This document shows positions 50,049-61,583 of a stretch of 64,000 nucleotides of DNA, piece by piece (the stretch's first letter is position 1; each line of letters opens with the position of its first letter). The notes beneath the pieces were generated by a model. The model was not told where the DNA came from and made no database searches. It saw only the letters and a list, made by a program, of their open reading frames with translations. The stretch is from the NCBI RefSeq assembly GCF_901933205.1, contig NC_044574.1, positions 24,338,233 through 24,402,232 on the forward strand. Direction: 5' to 3'. Source of the DNA: Camarhynchus parvulus. Lineage: Eukaryota > Chordata > Aves > Passeriformes > Thraupidae. The translations under genes were made by a program, and so were the position numbers.

Positions 50049-52671
50049 CTAGAGATAAAGAAAGGTACATATATTTAAAAATCAGTCTTCCAGAACTTCT
50101 CACAAAAAATCTAGCAGATAAATAGAACAGTTAAGTGTAGAAGAAAAGACCACACATGAATAGATCTACCTAAGATTGTTTCAACATGGTAAGCTGCAGA
50201 CACTATCAGATCACTCCCAAGAGTCCCCAGAAGAAGTAAGATTTTCTCATGGGTAATTTTGCTCAGATTATTTCTAGTGATCAGTATATTGAAAAACTGT
50301 TGACCCACACATTTAAAATGACATCGGCAACAAACAGAAATTACTCTTGGAGAGAAGTGAGTCTTACCTACTTCTATTGTATGCACAACCAGTCATTTCT
50401 AAATAGCAAGATAAATATATCTTGAGATAAAAACAAGAAGATATATTTGAGAATACACAATAAACATAAGATATGATTCATATGGTGTGAGTTTTTTTTC
50501 CTCTTACTTGTTAAATAAACATCAGAGTTTGTTTTTAAATACAGTAAAAGATTAAAACATTGTCAAACATGGTAACCTTGTGCAACAGATTGCAGACAAC
50601 CAACTTCCCCATACAAATATAATCTACACACAAAGAGAAATATTACTTAAGATAAATGTCCAGAGTCCCGGATTAGGATCAATTAAAGGCAACTAATCTC
50701 TTATAATGAGAAACTGGGGCAGGAAGAGAAGTTAAAACTGCCTTTCTGATTTCTTGTATAAACAGTGGCAATCTCCACATTCAAGATGGGTCTTTGTTGA
50801 ATATTTATTTTAAAATACAGAAAATTATGGAAGAATTTCACTGCATTCTCCAATTTGTGAACAGTTTGTTTTACAGCACAAAACCCCTCAAGAAACTAAA
50901 ACCAGCTGACTGCTCACAAAGTATTTAACTTCTAAAATAAAGCATACGTTTCACCTGCTACTTCACATGCATTCTTATCTATATGTCCATAACATATCTC
51001 ACACATACAAATCCATTTCACACATATGATCAAGGAATCAGATTAAAGTGTTCAGAATGCTATGATAAATTTACATATGGAAAAAAGGGAAAAATGGAAG
51101 GTATGTTTACATGGCTTTAAGGAAATCAAATCACACCCACTCAGAGTAAACCCTTCATTTTCTCCACTAATTCATTAAGGAAAAAAAAATGAAAGGATGT
51201 CAAAATGATTTTTATATATTTCATAAGGGATAATACTAGCAACACTGCCTTTGTACAATGAACCCCACTCCATTAAACTAGGGTTGTGCTCAGGAAAAAA
51301 AAAAAAAAAGCAAAATGCCAAAGCAAAATGCCAAAGTCTGGAAAGAAAATATGAAACTGGACAAAACTCCCCAGCACTGCAAAACACATTCTTCTGATCA
51401 TTCTGAATGAAACTGATACCTGAATACCAAAAATGAGAAAGTAAAAAGCAGAAAAACACTGTCAAGAGACTGAAATGCTATAGTTCATGGATTAAACATT
51501 GATGCGAAAAGCTGCATCACCAAAGCCCACCTTGAATGGGTCCCATGAATGAAACCTTGGACTGTGAGTTAAACCGCCTAAGTGAACTTGAGATAAGATA
51601 AAAGGACATTTTTGTTCAATCATCTCAGGTCTGGGAAGAAACAGATAAAGCTGGGAGAGCATCCACTGGAGAGCCAAGCCCAGCAGCTGTCCTGAAAATC
51701 ATCCCTCCCTAGCTTTGGGCTGGGGGAGGCCACAGCTCCCAGTCTTATCTCCTGCTGCCAGGTTTGCAGAGACTCCTTCCCCACCAAGGGTGGAGGAGGA
51801 GGAGAAGGGCCTTGGGTGTGTGGTGCAACCTCTGGTCAGAGGTAGTGAACACCCATCCTCCATCCCACAAACTGGCTCAGCTGTGAAACAACCCCCCACC
51901 ACCCCAGGAAAGCCACATCCACAGGACATTCATGTGAGGAGCAACCCAGGGGGTGTCACAATCATCAAAGACCCCCAAAGTGCTCCCCAGACTCATTCCT
52001 GAGGCCGTGCCTCAGAGCACTGCACATTATGCAAAATGATGCAACCCATCCAGAGTCTTGCCAGAGACAGCGTCAAACTTGCCCTGGACATTTCCATATG
52101 GCCCAAATCAGGCTGGTTAATTAAATATTGAATTCCATGCCTTTCAGAGGGGGACCCTCACCACCAAGAAGACTAGGTGGAGAAGACCAATGACACGTCA
52201 TTGGGACCCACAGAGGTCTGATGTATTTCTACTTAATCTGATATATTTCTATTTAATCTCTCTCACTCTTCCTATCTCCCCACCCCCTTTTTGTATTTCC
52301 TTCTTTCTAATTTACTGTTAAATAAAATGTATCAATTTTTTTACTATCAACATTTAAACTTGTTTGGTTTTAACCATGTTTGTGGGAATATTTGAACTTC
52401 AAGTTTCTATCTGCAATCCACAGAAGGTTCACTTTGCTCCTCTACAATTAGTGAGTGGATCACAAGAAACATGCTCCAAAAATCAATCTGGTGCAGCTAT
52501 AAGCACACTAAATGAAATAATTTATAATTATCTCCTCAGATTCCACTAATAATAAATAAACAGCATTTAGAAAAAGTCTGAAAAAATGTATACATAGACA
52601 AGCAATGCATTATTTCACTCACTTTTGAACCACATGATTTTAGAAATCAATATTACAAAAATAATATTTAC
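50049..52671 (-). other. ATP8A1: Intron containing an LTR-like segment
   Basis: 2,623 nt between the M4 exon and the exon starting DIDMHYE. Its middle, about 51490-52430, differs sharply in composition from the flanks and is listed separately. A poly-A run with a duplicated aaagcaaaatgcc word lies at about 51295-51336. Confidence 0.83.
51490..52430 (+). mobile_element. Probable solo LTR or LTR-retrotransposon fragment, avian type
   Basis: The segment is GC- and C/T-richer than its surroundings, poor in CpG, and ends in a pattern typical of an LTR read on the plus strand. There is a pyrimidine-rich stretch (52255-52310), then atttactgttaaataaaatg, a polyadenylation signal at 52321, then a T-rich run. 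Near 52217-52256 a 20-bp unit (tctgatgtatttctacttaa) is duplicated with two changes. No gag, pol or env sequence is seen. The LTR ends and target-site duplication could not be fixed, so the borders are approximate. Calling it avian rests on general resemblance only. Confidence 0.5.
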
Positions 52672-52799
52672 CCAATTTATGAAATATGCTTGGATAAATT
52701 TAACGACTTCAAGTGTAACCAACAAGCTGATTGGAATAAGATTATTGAAGAGAATGATAAAAGTCAAGAAATTCAATCCAAAGTTGCTTGCTCCACCAT
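52672..52799 (-). CDS. ATP8A1: ATP8A1 coding exon, residues about 334-376 (M4 with PISL motif)
   Basis: This 128-nt exon has two bases completing Tyr334 and then 42 codons ending at Trp before GTAAAT. It holds transmembrane helix M4, with [20 protein letters not shown]. The unwound PISL motif (residues 356-359) sits where cation pumps have PEGL. Its Ile357 is the hydrophobic gate residue shown in flippases to control lipid passage. The motif is intact. One change from remembered human is Thr to Ile, in VVKFIQAYF. Confidence 0.97.
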
Positions 52800-54997
52800 C
52801 TGCCAAAAAACAAAGTAATCAAATAAATACTTGAGACTGTAGTTAGAACTATATATATGTACTCTATTCAAAATATTGCATTAACAGCTGATTTTTATTA
52901 AAGTGTTCTAAGAAGAATCTTTGGAATTAATTACAGTATCACTTGCCTATGGCTAAGACCTTCCTTAGAGTTAAGGATCTCAGTTATAATAGTGGAGTTC
53001 AAATTCAGCAATCTTTGCAATCATCTCCAATTTCTGAAGAGCAAACTTACCAGCCATTCCCTCTTTTTCTCCATTTTAAGATCAAAATCTGGGAATATCT
53101 ATATAAGCAACCAAGTTCTAAACTCAAAATATTATAGTTTAATATTTTGAAAGGGGAAATACACAGTGGAATGATTCTTTTCTCCATCCACCTTCATACA
53201 ATCATATAGTCTCCCTCAACTGAGCAAAATGCTTTGGAAGAGGTAAAGGAAGATGAAAGGAAGATACAAAATTAGAGAGTTTAATGGAAGTTCTAAACAA
53301 CTGGAAATGTGAATATTAACATATAAAACAAGTAGTTTTATACTACTTTTTCCTTTTAAGTTTTAAATTTTTCTTACAAAGATAACTCTAGCAGTAGCAC
53401 CTCAGAGAGGATGAGAATGGGAAAGTCTGCTGTGCAGTACAGCAGAAGGGTAGAAGATGGAGCCTGCCTAGCTCTATTTAAGGTATCTCAAAGAAAATCA
53501 GCCTCAGATAGGTTTCCACTGTCTGTCCAACGTGGATTTGGTTGTTACTACAAGATCCAAGAAAGGAGGTTTTGGAGACTTTCATTAATATCGATTCCAG
53601 CATCAAATGATGTACTTGCCTAAAAGATCAGGGAGCTAAAAAATTAAATAACTAAGGGGAAAGGGGGATAAAATGCATACACATATAAATTATAATGCTT
53701 CTTACATATCTGTTATCAGAACAATTATATGCTGAATAGAGCCTTACAGGACATACCTTACAAAACCCAAAACAATTTCATTTAATCATGGGACATATAT
53801 CAGAAAAGAAACTGACATGGATACTCGGTTCAGAACACACAAACCAAAATATCAGTGGCCACTATTTCATGTTTCTTTTTTCAGGAATAACAACTTATGA
53901 AGTGCTTCACTACTGTGCTAACCACATATAAGTCACTATATTCTTAAAAGTTTTATATTTCCCAGAAAAGAAAAAAAATGCACAGATGAAGCGCATCTGA
54001 TGTCTTTCTTTGATATTACGTAAAATTGTCAATATTCTATTAACTAGTTCACTTTTTCTTACCTCACTAGGAAAACACAAAAGTTAAGTTTCTTAATTAA
54101 TAAAAAATAAAGTTTCTTTCTCAGCATCGAAAAGAAAGGAAACAAAGGTCATCATAAATGCAGACATAGAAACTTTAGGAGTGCCTTCAAATCAGAACTT
54201 CAATATTTTTCTTTAAGAACTTACCAAAACCCCAAAAAACCCCTCTTTGTTGACTACATTCAGAAGCCTTGTACTCAGGAGCTTTGTTTTAGTTCTGGTT
54301 CTGCCTAAGTAAAAAGGGTCCTAAAAATTCTGAAAACACGAATAATTGACTGCAAAGCATGTTCAGGAAAACTTCCTTTATATCCTGTTTTCTTACAGAG
54401 GGTCAGACTCTGTTAGTATGTTCCATGCTGCTGTGACGGCCTGTGCAACATCACACTGCCCTACATCCACCTTATGTACAGCTGCCCTGTACAATATATT
54501 AAAAGAGACCTGTGGTGTCTCTTTTATCTTCTTTAGGAGGAGTCTATTAAGTTCTGATATGGATTAGTTAAAACCCTGTAAAAATTATAAAGCCACAGCA
54601 TCACTTCCTAAGACAAATATAAAAATTCAGAAAAGGCACTGCAGCTTTAAATGTAATCTATTAGTAACAGCTCAAAGAGGCTTCAGACTGATGTCTAAGA
54701 AGCTGACTGTTTATGCCAGTAGAATGTTGATGCAGACCTTGTTGAGCTGCAGAGATGGAAAGCCTGAAAAAAGCAGACAAACAAATCATCTTGCCCTTCC
54801 TGAATTTAGCAAGAGCTCAGATGGCACAGCAAGGCAAATTTTATACTTGCTGTGATATACCTAGCCTAAGGACTTTAGTCAACAAACAAAGAAGAGAGAT
54901 TGACAAAAAAACCACACTGTGCAAGGTAATTATCCTCTTTTCCAAATATGAAAGGCAACCAAATACTAAAATATTAATATAATATTTTAGATCTTAC
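52800..54997 (-). other. ATP8A1: Intron between the M3 and M4 exons
   Basis: 2,198 nt of AT-rich intron. Nothing recognised. Confidence 0.87.
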
Positions 54998-55163
54998 AAT
55001 TTAGATCGAGATACCAGTCTCTTCCAGTATGCCTTCGGTTCCATATAGCTGAACCAATAGAGCAGATCAAAGACATGGCAATAAGGATGCAGAACAAAAT
55101 CAAAATCTGAATATTTGTAATTCGTTCCACATTGGACATTTTAAGAGGTGGACTTGTTGAATT
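54998..55163 (-). CDS. ATP8A1: ATP8A1 coding exon, residues about 279-334 (M3 and luminal loop)
   Basis: This 166-nt exon starts AATTCAAC after TTTTGCAG and ends with one base of a Tyr codon before GTAAGA. It encodes the linker NSTSPPLKMSNVER, then a hydrophobic helix at about residues 297-318 (M3), then the luminal segment WNRRHTGRDWYLDLN. Seven mostly conservative changes from the remembered human sequence fall here, four of them in the M3/luminal part. The P4 luminal loop packs against the CDC50 beta subunit in known structures. Confidence 0.96.
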
Positions 55164-55991
55164 CTGCAAAAGACAAAAACCAACAGTGGTATTAAATATT
55201 ACATGAGGTAACATGGTTCTTGCTTTTCAAATTACATGTTATTGTATCCTTTTCTAAATATTCTCCCAAATACATCATCACCAAAAATGCCCCAACTCTT
55301 TTACTTCAAAAAAACCTCAAAACCAGCAGCTTATAAATCTATGAACTGGGGCTTTAGAATTGTGACACAAGAAGTTTAAACAATCACACAGAACAGTGGT
55401 AACACCAATAGTTAACAGAAAACATTAAAAATGAATGTGAATACACCTTGTCAGTGCAATAGAGACAGCTGCCGATACGTTCTTTTTCAAGTAGCTGTTT
55501 TACAAATTAGAAAAGCATTAAATAATGCATGAATAACCAATCTGAAATTATTTTTTCTCAACAGGTGCATCTCAGTTGTGATACTTCAAAACACATTAGG
55601 CAAAGTAATTTCAGTCTCTTCCCTCCTCATTTTGTTTTCTGACAAGAATGATTATCTTTGTACTGGAAAGAAAGCCCCACAACAGGACAGCTTTAGGAGC
55701 AGTCAAAAAAAAAAGACAAACTGTGATAACAGAACTTGCTAATAAAGAGTTTTCAAAGCACAACTTACAAGATAAAAATCAATGAATATGCTTACGAGTG
55801 GAAAAACTACTTTGGGACTAAGTGACTAAAATAACAAGAAATTGCTTTATTTTTCTTACTTTTAATTGATATGAAAGATGCTCTGTTACTGACATTTTAG
55901 TACTGTATTGAACCAAGTCATGCTTCTGTACCATGGAATGGTAAATTAAGGTAATAAAACAGACAGGTTGGACAAAATCCAAGGGACAAAC
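55164..55991 (-). other. ATP8A1: Intron between the exons at 55992-56103 and 54998-55163
   Basis: 828 nt with a comparatively weak GTTTGT donor and a TTTTGCAG acceptor. Nothing else recognised. Confidence 0.87.
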
Positions 55992-56103
55992 CTGCATAAG
56001 TTTTGTGTCATGTCCAGTGTAGACAACTATCCCATGAACCCACTGAGTATTTCTCAACTGAGCTCCTCGTAGCAGAATCTGATCAGATCCCAATGGAACA
56101 GTA
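55992..56103 (-). CDS. ATP8A1: ATP8A1 coding exon, residues about 241-278 (actuator domain to M3 linker)
   Basis: This 112-nt exon has one base completing Gly241 and then 37 codons, ending CAG before GTTTGT. It contains [20 protein letters not shown] and [10 protein letters not shown], the hallmark P4 segment (LRGxxLRNT, YTGxDTK) linking the actuator domain to M3. One difference from remembered human is Ala to Ser in PLGSDQ. The donor GTTTGT is weaker than the others in the gene but keeps the GT. Confidence 0.96.
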
Positions 56104-58075
56104 CTAGAAGTAAGAAGTTTTACATTTTAACACTAAACCAGTCAATGTCAATGACTAAACGTAATCAACATTTGTTAAAACTAATTTCTCAAAATTTACA
56201 TTATTATTGTTAATAGTTTAGGAATCTAATTTTCAGTTAACTTTTTGGGAGTTTCGACAGAGAAAACTTGAGAGATAAAACCAGGCCAAAAATTGAAGGT
56301 TTCAAAAATATTACTTACCGCCTAATTTTTATTATGGACTACTAATTTTGATATGGTACCACTAACCAAGCATACTGAAAGTAAAAATATCTAATTCTCC
56401 TCTGATTTATGATTATCAATTTTTCTCCTAAATGATCTCTTACAAAATTGATTTTCAAAGCAATTTTCAAATGAAATAATTTTGTGAATTCTTAACTTAG
56501 TCTATTCTTCTAATGAAATAACCATCCTTTATGAACACAGTTATTTAACATTCACAATAATATTTCATGCATTTTAATATTTTAAACTGCAAAATCAGGT
56601 ATATTTTGTTCTGTTATTCTTTTAAAACTATGTATAGTTAAGGAGCAACACACCCTAAAAAGACATAGGAAACATTTAATTGTCTTAAATTCAGACAGTG
56701 TCTTTATACATATAATGTATGTCAAATTTTTCTTAAAACACAAAATTTTTCCATAATTATTACTCTTTTCCATGGAAAAATGTGTCCTGTTTTGGTACCT
56801 TTCTTTCTATAAATACCAGCTGGCAGTTCACACTTGTCAAAAGTGCTCTAGTGTTTGGAATTCTTACCTAAAACCACTAACTCTATTTGTTTGAAAGCAA
56901 TACATTATTAATATCACAAATTAACTTGATTAAGGACAGCAGCTGTATCTCTGATATATAAAATATAAAGCATCTGAAAAAGTCATGATATAGTAACATT
57001 TTGGGTAGCTCAAAGAATATAGTCAGGGTATGGAAAGCCCAGATCTGCCAGGTAACAAATACTCAATATTGTGATCACACTCTGCTCTCATAAAGTGATG
57101 GCTTGACAGAGATCTCAAGTCTCTTATTTCCCAGCCTCAGCCTTCTTAAAACTGATTCAACACATCTCATTTCTCTTGCATTTTACTTAACTACTGACTG
57201 TCACCAACATGCCTGGGTTGTATTCAGTAAAGGGTATTTTCAGTGGGGGAAGGTGATTTTAGAAAGCTTTCCTGGCAGAGGGTATATCAAGAGCTAATAA
57301 TTTCTGAGACACATGTGAAAACTTACACAACAAAATGTTTTTGTTAGTAAGTATAATTCACTCTTACCCAAAATTTTAAGAATGTCTTCAAGAAAACATA
57401 TACTTTAGGCCTGGATAACTATAATTAGACCTTGTTTTGCACAATCACCAAGCCACTGTCTAGTCACAGGTTCATATAAACCAGCCCACAGAACTTTTCT
57501 CCTTTCTCTAGCTAATTGTCTTCATGGACTAAAACCAAGCTGACATGCTTCTGTATACTCATAAGCATAATAAAGAGCTGCACGCTTTGGGGATAAGGGT
57601 TAGCTCACTCAAAGGCTGAGGATAGCCAGAAAACTTTTGCCTCTTCTGGTTCACAGATTTAGCCAAAAGGCAAAATACCTGTAATGGTGTTCTGTCTCCT
57701 TGAATACTGGATATCCAAAAGGAAAAAAAGAAAACCTTTTTTTTCTTTTTTTTTGAGTTGCTCTCCCATGAAGGGCAAAAGAAAAGACTGAAAAGGTCAA
57801 CAGCATATAACATTTATGGCACTCCTGTGACTTACATTAAGGGAAAGAAGAGGGAGACACATTTTCAGTATCCTCTACCTCTATTGCTTTTGCAAATAAG
57901 ATGGTAATGCATAAAGTGTAAATCACAACTGCTGCACCTACATAATGTGGTAGGAAGGTCTAAAGATCTGGACAAGTAAATATCAATTAGATGAATTTGC
58001 ACTCCCTATATAATGGGCAGAAAAAGAACAGATCCCTGATTTTTCAGGCTGAAGTAAGGACAAGATCCAAAAAGA

Positions 58076-58490
58076 GTTACTTACCTGTAATTCTTTTTCA
58101 CTGAAGGTAAATATTATATTAGAGCCACACTTTTGGAACTATCCCACTGCACAGGAACTATAGGCAAAATATTCCAAAACATAATTTCTCAAATGAAAAA
58201 TTTCTTGACCAGCAGATGGCAGCCTCTTACACATTCTTGAGGCATAATAGCCATCAGCACATTCAATAGTCATTTTTTAATTCAAATTTTAAAATTTAAA
58301 TTATTAGATTTAAAAGGAAAGTATGTTTTTCCTTCTAGCCAGGGAGGAAGAATGAATGTGTGGGTCTGTTATAACTATTACCTTCAGAGCAGAATTACAG
58401 GTAAATGTTTTTCTCTTCTTAATGACAAGTACTATGGAATTATAATAGATCCACACTCTTGTGACTGAAAAATCCCAGAGTGCATCTGTA
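58076..58490. repeat. Compound inverted/direct repeat, possible ancient DNA transposon
   Basis: The unit ttacctgtaattct..ctgaaggtaa at 58081-58110 recurs inverted at 58378-58404, with 24 matching bases and a 3-nt gap. Weaker similarity extends inward for about 20 bp. A third, partial copy in direct orientation lies at about 58437-58485 (attataatagatccacactc against atattatattagagccacac, then a shared atccca..tgca). Paired ends about 320 bp apart around a non-coding centre suggest a foldback or MITE-like element. I cannot name a family. Confidence 0.6.
58209..58222 (+). promoter_or_regulatory. Candidate CTCF-binding site
   Basis: CCAGCAGATGGCAG matches the vertebrate CTCF core CCASYAGRKGGCRS at all 14 positions. 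It sits in the centre of the compound repeat at 58076-58490. Occupancy cannot be judged from sequence. Confidence 0.45.
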
Positions 58491-59269
58491 AGAAATCAGT
58501 AAATAAAAAACTGGAATATTAAGGAAAAAAAGAGAGCTATTTAGTAATTAGTACTATATGTATCAGTCTAAAACCACAAACATGAACAATATTGGATATG
58601 GAGAAATAAATATCTACCAAAAAAATAAGAAATACTGTAAATCTTTGGTAATGAAGGATCCAGCAATTCTAGATCTAGCAATAAATCTTTTGTGAATTCA
58701 CAGAGTGAATGACTGACTATCGATATTTGGTGAGCATTTCAATATTTTAAGAATTTTAAGCAGTTGTACAAGCATGTGTGTTCTAAGTGCACATTTTCTA
58801 TTTTTAAAGGAACATACTTTCAGTAAACTAAGGTATTAAACATTTTTCAGCTACCAAATTAGAAGAATTTGAGGTATATAGCAATGGACTTTGTTCCACT
58901 CCACACTTAGACAAACAGAAGAAAAGAACAATTAAAACAATAAAAGAGACAAGAAATTATTTATATTCAGCTTCTGTAATAAATGACATGCCTAAGAAGT
59001 GAGTTACTAGGCACATATTCCAGAATTTGATTAGCAGTCTCTCCTATTATTAATACTTAATGCTTTCTGAAGGACAACTAGTAAAACAACTCAAGTTGTA
59101 GACATTTAGAAGTAAGGTTTTATGCTTCTAGTTTTTCAAAAGAGTAAAGTCTAGCAGACAATACATAAAAGAAGATTTACTATTCATATTTTTACTTAAG
59201 TAGTTTAACACATAGCTGTTTACTGTATAGACTGAATCTCCCAAGACCTTCTTCCTGGTATTTACATAC

Positions 59270-59397
59270 CCATGCCCATCCAGTCTGATGTTTCCAACAA
59301 AGTCATAGAGATGTCGGTTTGGGCTCTCACACTCAATTCTGCCAGAGAGCTGCATCAAGCTTTCTGTGTCCTTGATGTCTGATGTTAGTGGCAAACC
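59270..59397 (-). CDS. ATP8A1: ATP8A1 coding exon, residues about 199-241 (actuator domain)
   Basis: This 128-nt exon starts with GGTTTGCC after TTTCCAG and ends with two bases of a Gly codon before GTATGT. It encodes the second half of the actuator domain, including [20 protein letters not shown] and the RLDGHG end. The CESPN and LYxFxG segments are conserved across P4-ATPases. Five changes from the remembered human sequence lie near its start (for example TESLMQL where human has VDSLMRI); the rest is unchanged. Reading through the donor gives a spurious tail, so the open frame seen from 59128 is only partly exonic. Confidence 0.96.
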
Positions 59398-59998
59398 CTG
59401 GAAACAAAATTCATTTGTCATGACATTAAAAAACACTATCCAATAACAAATCTACATATTATAAATCTAACAGCAAGACCGGGAAACAATCATCCCTATG
59501 GGAGCAAATGGACCAGCTACACTTTGCTGTCGCAATTAGGTACTACAGTGAAAAAGTCACCTTGGCATCTGAAAATACCATGACCAAGACAGGGTCATAA
59601 TCCCTCAGAGAGCTCAGCAAGAATGTCCCTGCATAGCGACAGGGCACTCAGTCAAAATCTGCTCTTCCCTACCTGTCCCTGAAGGACAATACTGGCCCCA
59701 TCAGCTGCTTTCTGCAGGGCTTCTGCCCCATCATCTGCTCTCTAGAAACAAAGCCAATACCCAAACCACTTATGTTTCTACCTATTCTCCCAAAGAAAAA
59801 CCCCAAAACAAAGCACAAAGAATGACTTAGAAGCAACCACTCATTCCTCCACTTTTATGATGCCAATAATCCGTAGTTTTTTATTCAAACCACTAAAATT
59901 TCAGTCTTCTAGAACATCCATCAATGTAATAAAATGTTTTTATAAGCATTAATAGACAGAAATAACATAAGCAATATTCCCAGAAATTAAATTCCTAC
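59398..59998 (-). other. ATP8A1: Intron between the exons at 59999-60068 and 59270-59397
   Basis: 601 nt, with a moderately GC-richer stretch at 59500-59760. Nothing recognised. Confidence 0.86.
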
Positions 59999-60068
59999 CT
60001 GTCGAATTTTTAAGTTAGTCTCACCATCTAAGTTAGATGTTTCAATGTAGCACATGGCTTGTGGTTCA
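59999..60068 (-). CDS. ATP8A1: ATP8A1 coding exon, residues about 175-198 (DGET dephosphorylation loop)
   Basis: This 70-nt exon lies between acceptor TTAATAG and donor GTAGGA. One base completes Ser175 and 23 codons follow. It carries [22 protein letters not shown] (residues 189-192) is the P4 version of the TGES loop in other P-type ATPases, and Glu191 acts in hydrolysis of the aspartyl phosphate (family knowledge). As far as I can recall the human sequence, the exon is identical to it. The intact Glu argues that the enzyme can turn over. Confidence 0.96.
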
Positions 60069-61509
60069 CTATTAAGAGAAAAAAAGTCCTGAATTCAAAA
60101 TTATAATAGGGGGCAGAATCCATTTACTTCCTGTAATCTTGTAATACTTATTTATACAAACAGGTTTGTCTTATAAACTCTTCAAAACCAGAATAATTTA
60201 CAGCCAAAGCTATAAAAACTAACAGTAGTTTACATTTTCAGAGAAGTTTGCCAAAGCCCATTTTCTTAAAGGAAACATTGACAAAATCACTGTACTCAGC
60301 AAAAGTTTTCTGTCTTTACATATGAGATTATGATATGGACACAGTGCAGTGCATTTGTAGTGCTTACTAGAGCAGGCAGCAGGAGTTTAAGACAGAAACA
60401 AGACAGAAAGACAGTTTTGATTCTGAAAATGATCAAATAAGTCATAAAACCACTGTAAAACTTAAAAGAAAAAAAGTTTACTCTCTATACCACTTTAATG
60501 CTTCTAGTGTTTTCCTTCATTCTAGCATGAAATTCGAGCATCAATTGTTTTTAAAAATTCTTTTATTAATGGAAAAGTGGCTACAGATAAGTGACTTAAT
60601 TTAAAATTATTTGGATATGTTAAGGATAATGTTAAGTAGGTTATTTTAATACAATTTTTAAAGTATAAGCATTAAAATGTCAAAAATTATAATAAAGTAC
60701 ATTCAGGCTACTGTTTTATTCTTGGCAAATTTCTCCAAAAATATAAACAACTTTTATTTAGCCTGCTTGGATGGAACCACCTGTGTAAGACATTTTCACA
60801 ATTCTAACATTTTTATTAGTTAACAATAAAAACCAAACAGTATTTTTGTAAAGCACTTTTAAAACAAACTAAGGCAGCAAAGATATTTCAAGTGAGACAC
60901 ATGCTTAATTGCAAGAACTGCAGCAGACTACAGTGACCTCCAAAGTAAGTTATTGTTAGATCAAGGCAGGCCCATTGATTAGTTAGGGAAAAAACAAAGT
61001 GTGGTAAGAGTGCAGACAATAGCATAAAGCTGACATGTCTAAGAAACATGCATTTTGTCACAGTACACAAGAACAATGCTGCTTTTGCCACCACATGCAG
61101 CAGAGATTGTGCAACATCCAAGTTTGTGCAGAGGGTCCTCTACCAGTCCTACCAATGTTAAACTATATTCTTTGCTGAAAACAGCAAGTTGGTAGCAACA
61201 TGTATATTCCTCTTAAACATATATTTAACCTGGTGTTTAACTGTGTTTTTTCAATGTTTGATAAAATTCCATGGGGGTAGTGTAAAAACCAAGAGGAGTG
61301 AAACAATTTTAACTTCTTAAAGTGTTCTTGCGCATTTTCACTTTAATGGTCTATATTTGATAAAAGAACCCTTTCTAATTTTATAAATATGTAGGCCTTG
61401 TTGGAGAAAGGTAAATAGCAAAGCAAAGATTATCAACATGGCAGTGTTATTCATATTTGGTATATGAGGACCCACATACACATATCCTGTGCAACTACTT
61501 TATTCTAAC
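60069..61509 (-). other. ATP8A1: Intron between the exons at 61510-61583 and 59999-60068
   Basis: 1,441 nt of AT-rich intron. Nothing recognised. Confidence 0.87.
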
Positions 61510-61583
61510 CTTGATGACAGACTGATGAGATCAGCTGGGAGATGTTCCCCATTGGTCACTTTCACTACTTCCCCTACTGCCAC
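61510..61583 (-). CDS. ATP8A1: ATP8A1 coding exon, residues about 151-175 (actuator domain)
   Basis: This 74-nt exon starts in phase 0 after a TGTAG acceptor and ends with two bases of a split Ser codon before GTTAGA. It encodes VAVGEVVKVTNGEHLPADL and the following Ser-rich stretch, the start of the beta-strand-rich actuator domain that drives dephosphorylation. GEHLPADL is a strongly conserved P4-ATPase segment. One difference from remembered human ATP8A1 is Ile to Val at residue 156. It is the most 5' exon in the window; the preceding exon (residues up to Lys150) must lie beyond 64000. Confidence 0.95.

Larger units (their letters stand above)
56104..59269 (-). other. ATP8A1: Intron containing a compound inverted repeat
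   Basis: 3,166 nt. The segment 58076-58490 carries inverted and direct copies of one unit, a CTCF-like word and a strong cryptic splice donor, all listed separately. The remainder is AT-rich without recognised features. Confidence 0.85.

Noticed and set aside
51715..52002. 95-codon open frame on the plus strand
   Set aside because: It lies in the C-rich LTR-like segment, where stops are rare. The translation is low-complexity and Pro/Ser-rich, with no family signature, and a similar frame is open on the other strand.
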